Assembly: GCF_033439725.1 (NCBI RefSeq) | Contig: NW_026944387.1 | Location: forward strand, 4,092,001 to 4,156,000 | DNA length: 64,000 nt | Reading direction: 5' to 3' | From: Neurospora tetraspora | Lineage: Eukaryota; Ascomycota; Sordariomycetes; Sordariales; Sordariaceae | Shown here: in pieces, positions 36,335-47,684 of the stretch | Layout: each line of letters opens with the position of its first letter | How positions within the stretch are numbered: position 1 is the first letter of the stretch | Translations under genes and position numbers: made by a program | Notes under the pieces: generated by a model | Seen by the model: the letters and a program-made list of their open reading frames with translations, nothing else | What the model was told of the DNA's origin: nothing | Databases searched by the model: none

Positions 36335-36758
36335 CAATTCCCGGCGTTCAAACGCGCCTTTGTTTTTTTCTGTTTTCTCTTTTCGTTATGTTGTGACTGT
36401 TGTCATCTTTCGCTTTGGTTATTCTTTTTGGGATTCCAGCCATTGCGCTCCCAAAAGGTGTGTTCTTGGTCTCAGTACGTTGTTCGAGGTTGTCTCTTGG
36501 TCCAAGCGTTGTCCGATCCTCTTCCCACTAACACGAACATGCATCAACCAATCAATGCCTGGAGTTTTCGGTCAGCGTTCTTTGTTCATGAAGTTCGGTT
36601 TTCCCAGTTCAAGTCGAAATGGTGATGTCTTGATCATTGAACCTTCTACACACAAGAATACCCCCATCCAATGGAACTTTGACGATGTTGATTGGCAGCT
36701 GCCAAGACAGCACGATCGCCATGCGCTGTCACCTGGCATACCGTTGACAGTTGAATTA

Positions 36759-36954
36759 CCGTATAAACTCGGGGCGTTCGTTTTCGGGATCCAGCAGTCT
36801 GCGGCAGAATCTATCGGCTCCAACGAATAGCACTTACATATACGCAACTGGAGTGCCTTAGGGTTTAGGTTTTTGAAGACATTCGAACATGTCCGCAATG
36901 CTGAATGTGCTTCCCCTGCCAGATCCCGAAAACGAACGCCCCGAGTGTATACGG
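36759..36954. mobile_element. TA-flanked MITE, 196 bp
   Basis: Inverted terminal repeats of about 32 bp with one mismatch: left CCGTATAAACTCGGGGCG..., right ...CCCCGAGTGTATACGG, each bordered outside by TA (36757-36758 and 36955-36956). A TA target and perfect-ended inverted repeats suit a Tc1/mariner/pogo-type non-autonomous element. The interior (about 130 bp) has no coding content. Confidence 0.65.
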
Positions 36955-37389
36955 TAACATGGCCAACCAGGCTCTAGACATCGGCCGGATTGAGATCGAC
37001 CGCCGCCCTGTCCTACACAACACTTCGGTAATCCCCAAGAAGTCCGATACCTGCGGCAAAAGCAGGAGACCATGGAGATTGGCCAAGAAATCCAAACGTG
37101 AAGTGCATGTGCATCACCAAGGAAAGAAGCTTCAATGCATCGTGCTATAAAGAGCAGCCATCACAAGCTACAGGAACTGGGAGCTGAAACAGTTGACCTG
37201 GAATCAGTTTAAAACCACCGAGGACCTGTTTAAGCTAACAAACTTCCATCCACTCATGACATCACCCATTATTTGGGGATTTGGAATACGACTTTGAACT
37301 TGGCGGCCACAGAACAGACTACATCGACTCGAAAGACAGAACACCAAGGAGCATCTTCTGTATCGAACTCACCAGAACCTACCGTCAAG

Positions 37390-38455
37390 ATGACTTCCCG
37401 AACCCCCATGTCAAACCTCTCCGTGAACAACCTGTTCAATGTCAACGGCATGGTAGCAGTCATCACCGGCGGCGGGACAGGTGAGTCTCCCTATGCCCTC
37501 AAGACCAGCCCCAGGCCCTCTCCTCCAACGACCGTAGGCTAACCATCCTGACCTACAGGCATCGGCCTTATGATGGCCAGAGGCCTCGCCGCCAACGGTG
37601 CCAAGCGAGTCTACATCCTCGGCCGTCGTGCCGATGTCCTCTCCGCCGCCGTCCGAGCCAACCCCGAGGGGGGCATCATCGTCGCCATCGTCTGCGACGT
37701 CACCGACAAGGCCTCCCTGCAAAAGTGCGTGGACAAGATCACGAACGACGTCGGCTACATCAACCTGTTCGTCGCCAACTCTGGCGTCCTGGGTCCCTCC
37801 AACAAGTGGGACACCAGCCTCCCTCTTTCGGAAGTCCGCAAGAACCTGTTCACCAATTTCCAGATGGAGGAGATGACTAGTTGCCTTAACACCAACGTTA
37901 CCGGCGCCTTCTTCTCCATGGTCGCCTTCCTTGAGCTGCTGGAGGCGGGCAACAAGAATGCTGTCGAGAAGGGAGGGTTCGGCGAGCCGGTCAGACCCGG
38001 GAGTGATGTCCCCTCTGTTCAGAGCCAGATCATCGTGACGGCTAGTATCGCGGGATACAGCCGGAAGACGGTGTCGACACCGGCTTATGGAAGTAGCAAG
38101 GCGGCTATGATCTACTTGACCAAGCAGGCGAGCTCGGCCTTGGCTCCGTATGGTATTCGGGCGAATGCACTGGCTCCGGGGTGTAAGTTCTGCTCCATCC
38201 AAGTGCAGGAATGGACCGATGCTGACAAAGGCTGTAGTGTTCCCTTCGAAGCTCGCGGCCGGACTTATCGGAAACCGTGATCCCGGGAGTGAGTCCTTTG
38301 AAAGTCCGCACTTTATCCCTGCTAGAAAGTTTGGTGGAGAGGAGGAGATGGCTGGCACTGTTCTTTACCTTGCGAGCCGGGCCGGAAGCTTCTGCAACGG
38401 TCTGATTCTGGTCAACGATGGTGGGCGGCTGTCGATCATTCCGTCCTCGTACTGA
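37390..38455 (+). CDS. short-chain dehydrogenase/reductase (classical SDR)
   Basis: Three exons 37390-37480, 37559-38182 and 38238-38455 (introns of 78 and 55 nt) encode 310 residues. The Rossmann cofactor motif TGGGTGIG spans intron 1. VANSG replaces the NNAG structural motif. The catalytic pair is in ASIAGYSRKTVSTPAYGSSKAA (Ser near the start, Y-G-S-S-K at the end). The C-terminus has the usual FGGEEEMAGTVLYLASRAG...NGLILVNDGG. An NAD(P)H-dependent oxidoreductase; the substrate cannot be told. It is transcribed toward the convergent cystathionine gamma-synthase-like gene, 220 bp between stops. Confidence 0.93.
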
Positions 38456-38675
38456 GTTGTTTTGTACATTGCCCCTAGGAAGGTCCAGGAATGGCTTGCA
38501 CATGGGCATACGGACTAAAGGCATAATGTCTTGCTGGACAGGTCTGGCTGAAGGGTAATATAGGGTATCTGTTCTCATCAACTCATCCATCTCAGTTCAA
38601 ACCATACGCTCACGCTGTCTAGTGCAATCTTTCCTCATCGACATTCCTGTCCTTCTCCTGCAGCTTCTTGCAACA

Positions 38676-40692
38676 TCACCCCTCACACTCCCCCGCCGCC
38701 TTCAGTGCTCTACCCACCCTCTCTCCCAACCATTCCTTCTCCTCCAACCCGACACTAATCCTCACCAGATCCTCCACCACCCCAAACTCCGCTGCCCACT
38801 CCATCTCGCGATAATGCGCCAACAGTGTATACGCGCAACACAACGTGAAGTTGGTCCCCAGACTCGGCCCCTTGGCCATATCTAGTGCGTCATAAAACGC
38901 TCTGGCCTTGGCTGGAGTCTGGAACTTGATGGAGACCAGGAAGCCGTAGCCTCCTTCTTCATCTAGACTATCGTCGGTAGGTTTCACCCGGAATTGCTCG
39001 TAGATGCCCTCCGTTGACGATCCTTTGGGGTAGTAGACTTCATGTACGCTGGCGTGTGGTCGGAGAAGGTTGTGCACCAGCCATTTTGCGTTGGAGCTCG
39101 CTTTGCGGACGCGGTGGATGAAGTCCCGGCTATTGCGTTCCATGACGGTGATGTCGGCTGGGAACCAACTTCTTTCCTCCTCTTCCCTTTGGCCCACCTC
39201 TTTCTCTTCAGAAATCTTTACCTCCTCCTCCTTTTCCCCGTCCTCTTCCAGGTCGTCCAGCTCTGCTCCATACCCCGAATCCCTCTTCCCCCCAGTCGTG
39301 ACACCCATTCCTGACGACCCCTCCTCCAACGTCCCCCTCAACACCTCATACCTCCCCCCCTCCGGATTCAGCACCGCACAACCCCCCATGACATCACACC
39401 CCCCACTAACCATCTTGGTCAAACTGCTCACCACCGCATCGCATTTCCCCAGGACATTCACGTTCGCTCCAGTGCCGCCGACGGTATCATCCACCACCAG
39501 CGCGAAACCGTACTGTCTTGACAGCTCGTCGAGGACGGAAAGATCGGGAGATTGCATGAGGGGGTTACCGGGGAATTCGGTTATCAATAAATCAATTTGC
39601 AGCTCCCCCGAGGCTAGCATTTCTGAGAGAGAGGACGGGGACGGGGCAGAGGGGGTGAAGGGAGGGGAGGAGGAGGAGGTTGTTGTGGATGGGAAGAGGG
39701 ACGTGGAGAAGGGGTAGAGATGAAGAGTAAAACCGAGGAGGTTGGATAGGAGTTTTAGGGTGTCGACGTAGAGGAAGCCGAAGAGGGCTACTGAGGGGGG
39801 CCGGCTGGTGTTGAGTTTGGGCAAAACAAGAGATTTTATGGCGGAGGAGATGGCGGCTATGGAGGACATGCCTGTTGGGTAGAGGAATACGTCGGAATTG
39901 GAAACGGGGAGGGAGGGGGTGGAGTAGGCGTTGGCGAGGCGGGTGCGGATTGCCGAGAGGGCTTTGGCGTTGGTGTCCTCGTCAAATGGGGTTGGAGGTG
40001 GGTGGTTGAGACTGTTTGGTTGTCCATTCGAAGTGGAAGTGGGTTGGAAGAAGAGGGCACAATCCATCCAGTAACTCGCTCGTCGACTGGAGATCCCAAA
40101 CCCGGTATGCTGCCAGAAGGATTTGGCAACGGGAAACATGTCGACGGGGTAGGGGAGGAGGAAGATGTCTTCTTGGCCGAGGGGTGGTTGAGATTTTTGT
40201 GAGGGGAGGTCCTCGTCTTCGCGGATTGCGGTGATGGTACCGTCCCAGTGGGCGATGAGGATGGGGAAGGTGACTTCATGCCCGGAAGCAGGGTCAAGTT
40301 TCTGGCGGAAGAATTGGCGACACATGAGCGCGTGGTGGGCGGTGGAGAGGATCAAGGCATGTTTTCCCTGGAGGTCGATGTCGGTTTCTTCGTGGCTGTG
40401 GGCTTGGGTGAAGTGCTCAAGGAGTCGCTCTGCTAGGCGTTCGACTACTCGTGGAATGAAGAAGCGCGGGTAGCCGGTTACCATGGTGTCCACCACGCGA
40501 CGGTCTCGTGACGCCCAGCCGAGGGTGTCTTCCCATGTTGGGAGGTGGACGCTTATTCCCTAGGTCAACAAAGGTCAGTACGTGATCTTGTTCGACCGAT
40601 GGATGCTAGTGACCTACATGGGGATTTCCAAGAGGAAGAGACTCCCCCAACTTGAGTAGTTCAGGATGTTCAATGATGCCCTTTTCACCCAT
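38676..40692 (-). CDS. cystathionine gamma-synthase-like PLP enzyme
   Basis: Exon 1 40618-40692 (25 codons), intron 40560-40617, exon 2 38676-40559; 652 residues. It starts with the fungal signature GNPHGISVHLPTWEDTLGW...MVTGYPRFFIPR. The PLP fold continues with FLYPTGMSSIAAI, a substrate/cofactor stretch LVVDDTVGGTGANVNVL, and the Schiff-base lysine region SSLTKMVSGGCDVMGG. Long for the family because of inserted Ser/Pro-rich and Glu-rich segments (about residues 310-330 and 440-470). The family joins cysteine with an activated homoserine in transsulfuration; relatives are the met-7/STR2 type. The divergent inserts suggest a paralog of the housekeeping enzyme. Confidence 0.88.
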
Positions 40693-41639
40693 CTTTACCG
40701 TAGTCACTGGGCTCAATATGTCCCCGTCGCACAATTGGAAGGGGCAAGTGCGATCTTATATGCCCACCGTGAATCTCAACAAAAGGCGGTGATGCGCGCC
40801 AACTAGCCACTTTGAGCCAACTTCCCAGCGCCAAAAGCGAGGCGCCACAATCATTGACGATCATTGACCCCTCGAGTCCGTCGAAGTGGAGCACCGATCG
40901 CCGAGCTGAAGATTTGCCAAGAACCGAACAGTCGCTGGTGTTGGAGTGATGTGGCAGAGGAGACACTGATGTCATGTCTCATGTCTCTGGGATAAACTGG
41001 TGTGAACCTCAACCGCCCCGTAGAAATGGAAGTGTGACAACCGGACAGGGAGGGCCAAAGCACACACGTGCTTCAAGTTGGACAAAAACATGGGCGGTTA
41101 AGTCTGGTGCTGTGCGTCATGGAATTCTTCAGGGATTGGATTGCTCGGTTTACCGATTCTTGTACAAAAGGTCGAGACTCGGATTTGTGCAGACGCATAT
41201 TTTCGGAGTGTAGAATTGTGCATCAGACATCGTGAGTCGGAACGATGGTGGTTCATCCTTATCGACGGATCTATGCCAAGAACAGTACCCCTGACGCAGA
41301 TCATGGAGATCACATGCATACCCCTGATTCATGACATTGCCGACAGAATGTCAAAAACAACGTCAAGCGAGATCGTTCTTCATGCCTTTTCCGCACATAA
41401 AGAAGTACCAACATCTACCACAATGCCTGCTCTCCTTCCTTGCGGAAGAGTTATCCACCAGTTCCGAAACTCCCTCAAGACCCCCAAAGTAACCCAGACC
41501 CATGACAAAATCCCAGTTCCTTCTCCAACAGAACAACCCCATCACCACCAAATACCAACCACACCTAGACCATAGCACAAGCAAACCCAACTTTTACCAC
41601 ACAGTACTGCACTGCACTGAGCCCATATATCCCGACAGA
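40693..41639. other. intergenic, no gene seen
   Basis: Upstream of the PLP enzyme gene; nothing else supported. Confidence 0.35.
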
Positions 41640-41876
41640 ATGTCCAACATCTTCTTCTGGCTACCTATGGAGGACCAGGCAAAGGTCTACTCCATGATGT
41701 GGCCCGGGAACTGGAAAAAGAGTTCCTCCTCATCGCCGTCCCAGAGCAAGGACGCATCTGGTTCTGGGCAAAAGAAGGAGGACAATAGCAACAGCAGTAG
41801 CACCAGCGGCAGTGGGGATTGGAAGATGGAGGTGAAGGTTGAGACGGTGGAGTACAAGGGTAGTAGTGGGAAGTAA
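41640..41876 (+). CDS. small Ser/Lys-rich protein
   Basis: 78 residues: MSNIFFWLPMEDQAKVYSMM at the start, a Ser-rich middle (SSSSSPSQSKDASGSG), then DWKMEVKVETVEYKGSSGK. Similar in size and Ser content to the small proteins near 56-60 kb, but the start is hydrophobic. No known domain. The evidence is composition only. Confidence 0.4.
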   Translation: MSNIFFWLPMEDQAKVYSMMWPGNWKKSSSSSPSQSKDASGSGQKKEDNSNSSSTSGSGDWKMEVKVETVEYKGSSGK

Positions 41877-42434
41877 AGGGAGCAAGGGACTATGGGAGAA
41901 TGCGAGAATGGGAGGCGGTGGTGGAAGTGAGGCGGGTTGCAGGTGTCGATGGTTTAGTGGGTATGTGATCGTGGGGAATGCGATACGGGTTGGAGGTGAA
42001 GATGTTGGAGATGTAGATGTTGGAAGTAGGAATGTAGAAGAGGAATTGTAAGGTTTGAGTGCTGGTGCCGGGGAGGTGCGAGATGCATGGGAGACTGGAA
42101 GCTGCGAAAATGTTGGATGCGCGGAGTAACCGTGGGCGTGGTAGTTGAGAGAGGTAAGTGTGGTGACAGTTTGGAAGAAAAGAAGGAGAATAATCGCGAT
42201 GGGAAGGGATTGGTAGGTTGTCGTATGTTTGCATAGTGGTAATTGCAAGTACGTTGCAACCCAACGCAGGCTTTGTTTTCGTGTCGAAAGGAGTGTTGTG
42301 ACTTGTGGTCGGGAAGAGTCTTGTTTACGGGATTGCCAAATGTGCCGAGTGTGTACGTGACTACCGTGGAGCGGCTGCACGTGGCAGGGGGGTTGATAAG
42401 TTGAAAGTTCTGTCCAGGTCCTCAACAAATAAAA

Positions 42435-42680
42435 TGGTCCAGTGGTCGAGCGGTGTGTTGCGCAGAGGGCGAAACTCACGGGGCTACAGGAGGGGCAGCA
42501 GAGCTTGGACGCTCTTCGATGCGGGTGCCTTGTTCACGCCTGTTTACAGGACTTGAATCGGGTCGGATTGAATTCTATGGCCTGTAGTAGTGCTGTAGCT
42601 GGCGTCTTCCCGCTACGCAAATAGGGCTCTTCTACTCCCTTCCAGTTTGCAGTCACGTCCCATGTTCGATTCCTGGACCA
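42435..42680 (+). repeat. tRNA-like Pol III repeat, copy 5 (best preserved ends)
   Basis: Begins TGGTCCAG followed by A-box TGGTCGAGCGG and ends B-box GTTCGATTCC then TGGACCA. The seven-base ends TGGTCCA and TGGACCA are perfectly complementary, like a tRNA acceptor stem. The core CTGGCGTCTTCCCGCTACGC lies at about 42600. T5 follows at about 42688. It lies 0.93 kb upstream of gene F on the same strand. Confidence 0.72.
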
Positions 42681-43608
42681 GCCAATCTTTTTGCTACTTT
42701 TTCCTTCTTTTGCACTTTTCCCTCTCAATACTTTCCGCATTCATGACACAGTTTCTACAAGGGAGACGCATAGCATAGTCTTATATCGTGATATCGCTCA
42801 GCTTCCGTTGCCAATCCGGGACAACTTCTGCGAGCCTTTTGTGGTCATGCGCACATTGTGCAACATCTCGTTAGGCACCGGGAGGTAATTGCGCCTTGCA
42901 CGTTTCTTTGTTCAGACCGGGCGCTGTGTATCTTGCGGCTGCTCAACTAGGTGTCACGACTCACGGCACTGCCGTGTCGAACTGACGGCTACCTAGGCCG
43001 GAGGAATGCCTGCCGTGGACTGATAAGGTTCCGATAAGGTTGCTATAAGGTTGCAGCATACCTTGTTACGGCATGTATTTTCGGATCTATAGCTTCCATT
43101 CTTTCTTCTTTTCACCATCTTCCCATCTTTCAACAAATCCACTAATTACGAGTAGCATGCCTGTTCATTCTCTGCGTTGAACGGGGCACGAGCTAGTCGC
43201 AACGCACTGCGGGCTTGGTTGTGTTATCTCAGTCGTCCTTTCCTTGAGACCTTGACAACGTGTCGGCAGTTGGCGACGGTTGGAGCGACCGCCAAATTTC
43301 CAATCATCCGTTGTCCGGACGCGACCCGGCTGGAGCTTTTGCTCACTGAACAACCCCGCGCCATAACCCACTGACACAAAATCGTTCCCGGCTCAGAAAT
43401 CATTCCTTCCTTTGACAACACCCGCAGCACTCCTCGACCTGAACCCATCTTCGGAGCACACGGGCAGTCAGCCTGCGCTTGTTTGGTTTAGGCCAGGTTC
43501 AACGCGTTGCTACTATTCGCTACCATCTTCTTTCGAACTTGCTCGCAGCCTCCGGTCCGCGACCCTAGCTGGAGCGGCACCCTTCATTGAGTTTCTGAAT
43601 TGAGGGAA
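42681..43608. other. intergenic upstream of gene F
   Basis: No gene. Three spaced copies of ATAAGGTT lie at about 43023-43050 (GATAAGGTT twice, TATAAGGTT once). Confidence 0.35.
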
Positions 43609-45809
43609 ATGCCTGCTGCGATGGACAAGAGATGAGCACCCGACCATCCAGGATCTGAAGAGGAACCGGATGCAAAGAGGCACAAGCCTCTTGGTTAGTA
43701 TCCCCCTTGTGAAACCACTGGCCCCAAGGAACTCCAAGACAATCAATGAGCGTGCTTTTGGGAACAAACATGTCGCTGCTTGAGTACTCACAAAGACCAG
43801 AAGTGCCAGCTAGAGTCCATGTCTACATGGGGCCTAAGTGCACGAACACATGCCCACCCGGGCGCGCAAACTCACGGTTTGCTGACCATGCCTTCTACTT
43901 TCTCTAGAACCGTATTTCACTCAGCCCTTTCGCGGGAAGATTTTCGTCCAGCACGAAAAACCAAGCGACGAAAAGGCGATTGCCACAGCCAAGGAAGCAA
44001 TAGCGTCTGCACGATGCTCCACGGCAAATGACTTCACAATCGCGTTCTTCACGGACGCTTCAATGGAAGGAGTCGACCCTGCTGCCCCCGGCGGATATTC
44101 TGTCGTTTTCGACAATTTTTTCTCAGGCACCCCCCACCATGGCGAGAGACTTCAAATGGCCTGGCTAATGCCAAACATGATTAGCAGCACCATTGGGAAG
44201 GCTATGGGCATCCTGCAAGGCCTTCGAGTTGGGGCCGACCATCTTCGAGCTGTCCCTCGTACGGATACAGATATCGTCCGGAAAGCAACTTTGTGCATTT
44301 TCTCCGATGCATTTGAGGTGCTTCGGATGATCAAGTATCAGAATCTGAACACCAGCTTCCGCCAAGAATTCATAGCCAAAGTCATTAATCTGGTGGAACA
44401 ACTATCCCATGAGCTGGGAAACATTCCGGGCTTTGATGTTGCTCTTGAGTTGCACTGGATGAGAGGACATGTCGGCTTTGAGGAGAATGAACAAGCAGAT
44501 GATTTTGCAAATAAGGCTCGCCCAAGATATGAAGGGAGGGATATTTTCGTAGCTAACCGTACGGATCTCAATGCAACCTTACTACCGCCGGCCGTTCATC
44601 TTCAGCTCTTGGATGAAATTAGGATCCAGACAACTCGCTGTCAACCACGAGAGCACCACCACACACAGCATAGTCATGGCAGAGGCAACCGTAGGAGGAA
44701 TCATCGAAGACGTGCCAACAACGCCGCTATCTTCTCCCGGCACGCTTCCCACGACGGCATGCCCTACAGCCCACCTCCCTGGGCTACAGATTCCTTCGGC
44801 CCTAACATCACTTCCTTGAGGATGCCTCGGTATCCATCCACCCTCCCGTTCTCTTCTACAGGTGGAGAGCGTCCTCGTGTTTCCGAGAAGCCGAGACCCG
44901 GAACTAACGAGCAGAGCCCTACGCCTAAAAAACAGGCACCCCTCAACGCCACAAATAATGGGGAGAAGCCTGCGGTCGAGATCGAGGCACTTGAGAAAGA
45001 CTCTAAACCGGAGCGGGGTGTGGCGGATATGCAGACAACGGTCATTCAACAATTCGTTGTGGAGGAAGAGCCGACAGCAGCGCTTGATATTTCGCAAAAT
45101 CTCAACAAACCATCCGCTGGATTGGAGTCTCCGGCGAATGAGCAAGCGCTCGCCTGTCTCAAGCAGGAAGAGCAAGGGGAGCTGATGGTCAACTTGGAAG
45201 TCCAGGCACCGAAGAAGAAATCAAATTGTCTCGGACAACCTGGCAATAGTCTCTCAACAAGTCGTTGAGAAAGAGGAGCCGTCAATGAAGCCCGAGGTCC
45301 AGACACCCGTCGACCTTCCAGCCGCTGGAATGGAGTTTGCGGCAAATGAGCAAGATCTCGCATCTCAAAAAGTCGATGAGCAACAAGACCAGTTGCCCAT
45401 ATCGGAGGTCCAGATGCCTCTAAATCACGAAGTCGTCCAGGACACAGAACCGTTGTCCGACCTTGAAGTACAGACGCCCGTTGACCAGCCGGCTGAAGAA
45501 AACGACGATTCAGCGCTAGGACCCTTGCTGGACGACCAAACCATGATCGATCTTCAGCTGGAGGAAGAGTATCTCAAGTGGTGTGAGCGCCGCCTACAAG
45601 ACGCTCTGGCTTCGGCCGACAACGTTGACGAGGACGGCATAGGCGAGACTAGTACGAATGAGGAGGTTATGAGTGAAGAGGAGACCCAAGCGGCTGTCGA
45701 CAGACAATTGGCGGAGGAGGCGGAAGCGGCTTTGGCTCAGATGATGGCTTCTGATGTACAGGGGCATGTCCCTCTTGGACTGCGTATTGGCGGAGCTCAA
45801 GTATCGTGA
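43609..45809 (+). pseudogene. RNase H-like family, copy F (broken)
   Basis: Exon 1 43609-43693 has the same length (85 nt) and phase as gene C but contains an in-frame TGA after MPAAMDKR. Intron 43694-43907 (GTTAGT...CTCTAG); exon 2 from 43908. The core is well kept: FRGKIF, FFTDAS (Asp), GGYSVVFDNFFSGTPHHG, FSDAFEVL (Asp), MRGHVGFEENEQADDFAN (His, Asp), but the Glu position reads IGKAMGILQGL (Glu to Lys). The first long frame ends at 45268, and the tail (EVQTPVDLPAAG, NEQDLA, DDQTMIDLQLEEEY) goes on in another frame to 45809, so a frameshift lies near 45200-45240. The tail has imperfect repeats of an EVQTPVD/NEQALA unit. Probably decaying, though initiation inside exon 2 could still give the core. 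Confidence 0.7.
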
Positions 45810-46748
45810 ACTTAAACAAGTTCCGGGTTGCTTCTTGCAAGGCAAGGAGTCTAGCGGTTGTTTTACTGGGATGATTGTGGGATGTCCTAGGTTCCCGGCT
45901 TGTTGAAGCGAAGAAGTCTGGCGCTTTTTTTCTGTCTTTGTTGGGTTTGTTGGTTCTCCTGTCTGTTGTTTGAGATACCCCTGGTGCCTTGGACAGTGTT
46001 GCAAGGCCCTTTGTTTGGAGGTTTAGCAGGACAGCAAGTGCTTCAGGGAAAGATGAAGGTGGGCGGTATCGGCTCTTGTTGTTGCGTTTCGCAGATTTTC
46101 ATTACTGAAGGTGCCATCTTGGCTGATTGTATCACCTTGATGGCCGACGTTGGTAGAACGGCCAACATTATTCCTTGTTTAGTTCTGTCAAAAGCTTTTC
46201 TACTTCGTTACTCTTTAAGAGGCGGTTACGACATGGTAACGGTTAAGAGATTCGTTTTGCCGACCTGTTGCAGTTGACCGCGCGCTCCGTAAAATGCCAA
46301 GTTGCACAATTTTCTTTGTTCACTCACGATTTCTTGGCGTCCGTTGGGCGGGACAGACAGCCAACGTATACCGCTTCCGTCTCCGGCGTCAATGTCTTGC
46401 GGTTGGGCGTTGGCACGGCTCACGCCGAAGCACTACGACCACGTGCCGTGTTGATGCTGAGAACCAACACGCCGGCCCCGGAAATATGTCCATGACTCCA
46501 TTTACATTGACGGCGCTAAAACGGATCATTCGTGATACTCACCATGACTATAACCGCCCATGATTCCGTCAAAAGGTATAAGTATGCCATCCTAATGCTA
46601 TGTACTCCCCATTCAGGAATTCATCATTTCCATCAAGCAAATTTTCCAAACTACCTCACCAGCTACAACCGTTCAGTCATACCCATTTCAACCACCTCCC
46701 TTCTTCGAAAGCACTTCCAACGGCAGAAATACCCCATCAGATATCAAA
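45810..46748. other. intergenic, no gene seen
   Basis: Holds a TATAAGTA box at 46577-46584 that probably serves the small gene starting at 46749. Confidence 0.4.
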
Positions 46749-46979
46749 ATGTCCTTCCTGCAAGTTCCCGCCAACCCTATGAGTGATAAAAACCCCGGTG
46801 GCAACCCTCACGCCCTAGAGAAACAGGCAGACGGAACGCTGAAGCCGAAGCTTCGCGATTTAAACCAAACCAAGGCCCAAAACCCTGCGGTGACGCAGAC
46901 GGCTACGTCCGCTAAGGCCACTGCTGGGAAGAGCCAAGCTTCTGGTAGCCAGGGCAATATATCTAGCTGTAGACAGTAA
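46749..46979 (+). CDS. small polar protein, unknown
   Basis: 76 residues, no intron: MSFLQVPANPMSDKNPGGNP, a basic centre (LKPKLRDLNQTKAQ), then Ala/Thr/Ser-rich to SSCRQ. Preceded by a pyrimidine-rich leader and a TATAAGTA box about 170 bases upstream, the same box as the 56-60 kb cluster. No family recognised. Confidence 0.48.
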   Translation: MSFLQVPANPMSDKNPGGNPHALEKQADGTLKPKLRDLNQTKAQNPAVTQTATSAKATAGKSQASGSQGNISSCRQ

Positions 46980-47684
46980 TCATGTCCAAGTAAGTTCATG
47001 GTCTCCATGCCAATTCAACCTCATTCGCGAAATATGCTGATTAATTCAGTTTGCTGTTACCCAGTCCTTTGCAATTTGAGTCTATGCGTTGCAGAGGGGT
47101 GTGAGTTGTAGGCGCTGGAAGCCGTGGAAGCATAGAGGTAGCAAGGGTACTCTCTTGAGGCATAGCGGTAGACTGGGGTCGGAGGAGTCGAAGGCGAGGA
47201 ATGAAGGCCAGAAACAGCTGCATCATGTTTGAGGATGGTTTCTTTGGATAGGAAATTGGGAGTGTGGAAGGTCTGGTTGTTTGTTGAGCGGGCTCAATAG
47301 GAAATACAGCTTGTCTACACCCTTTGCTGAATAACGTGGAACTATATGAATGCTGCCCCTTGACCTGTGCTGTCTCTCTACAGGAACAACTCCGCAGTAT
47401 ACCTATCCACACTTTCTGTCGTCACTTTTCCGGCCTTGTCAACTTCATTCGCCTGTGTTGTACCTTTGACTGCCTTGGAAAATCAAGAATGAGCCCAATC
47501 CTATGCCCGCTCAACATTCTGTGTCTTCTCAAACGTCGCCAGTACCATTGACAAGTCAGCATTCGGATCTCGGAACTATACTCGTCGGTTAGTTGTACGC
47601 ACTGGCCACAGCCATGTGGGGCCACCCTTTGGGGGCCCGCTTACAGCCAGCCAACCGACTCTCATCGTCCCTTTAAGAGTCGGG
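46980..47684. other. intergenic, no gene seen
   Basis: Normal-composition DNA that changes abruptly to AT-rich at about 47.68 kb. Confidence 0.4.

Noticed and set aside
37411-38358. A 315-codon minus-strand frame
   Set aside because: Antisense shadow of the SDR gene, which has catalytic motifs and proper introns.
43022-43052. Triple ATAAGGTT repeat as an operator
   Set aside because: Too short and no adjacent promoter evidence; noted only in the intergenic entry.
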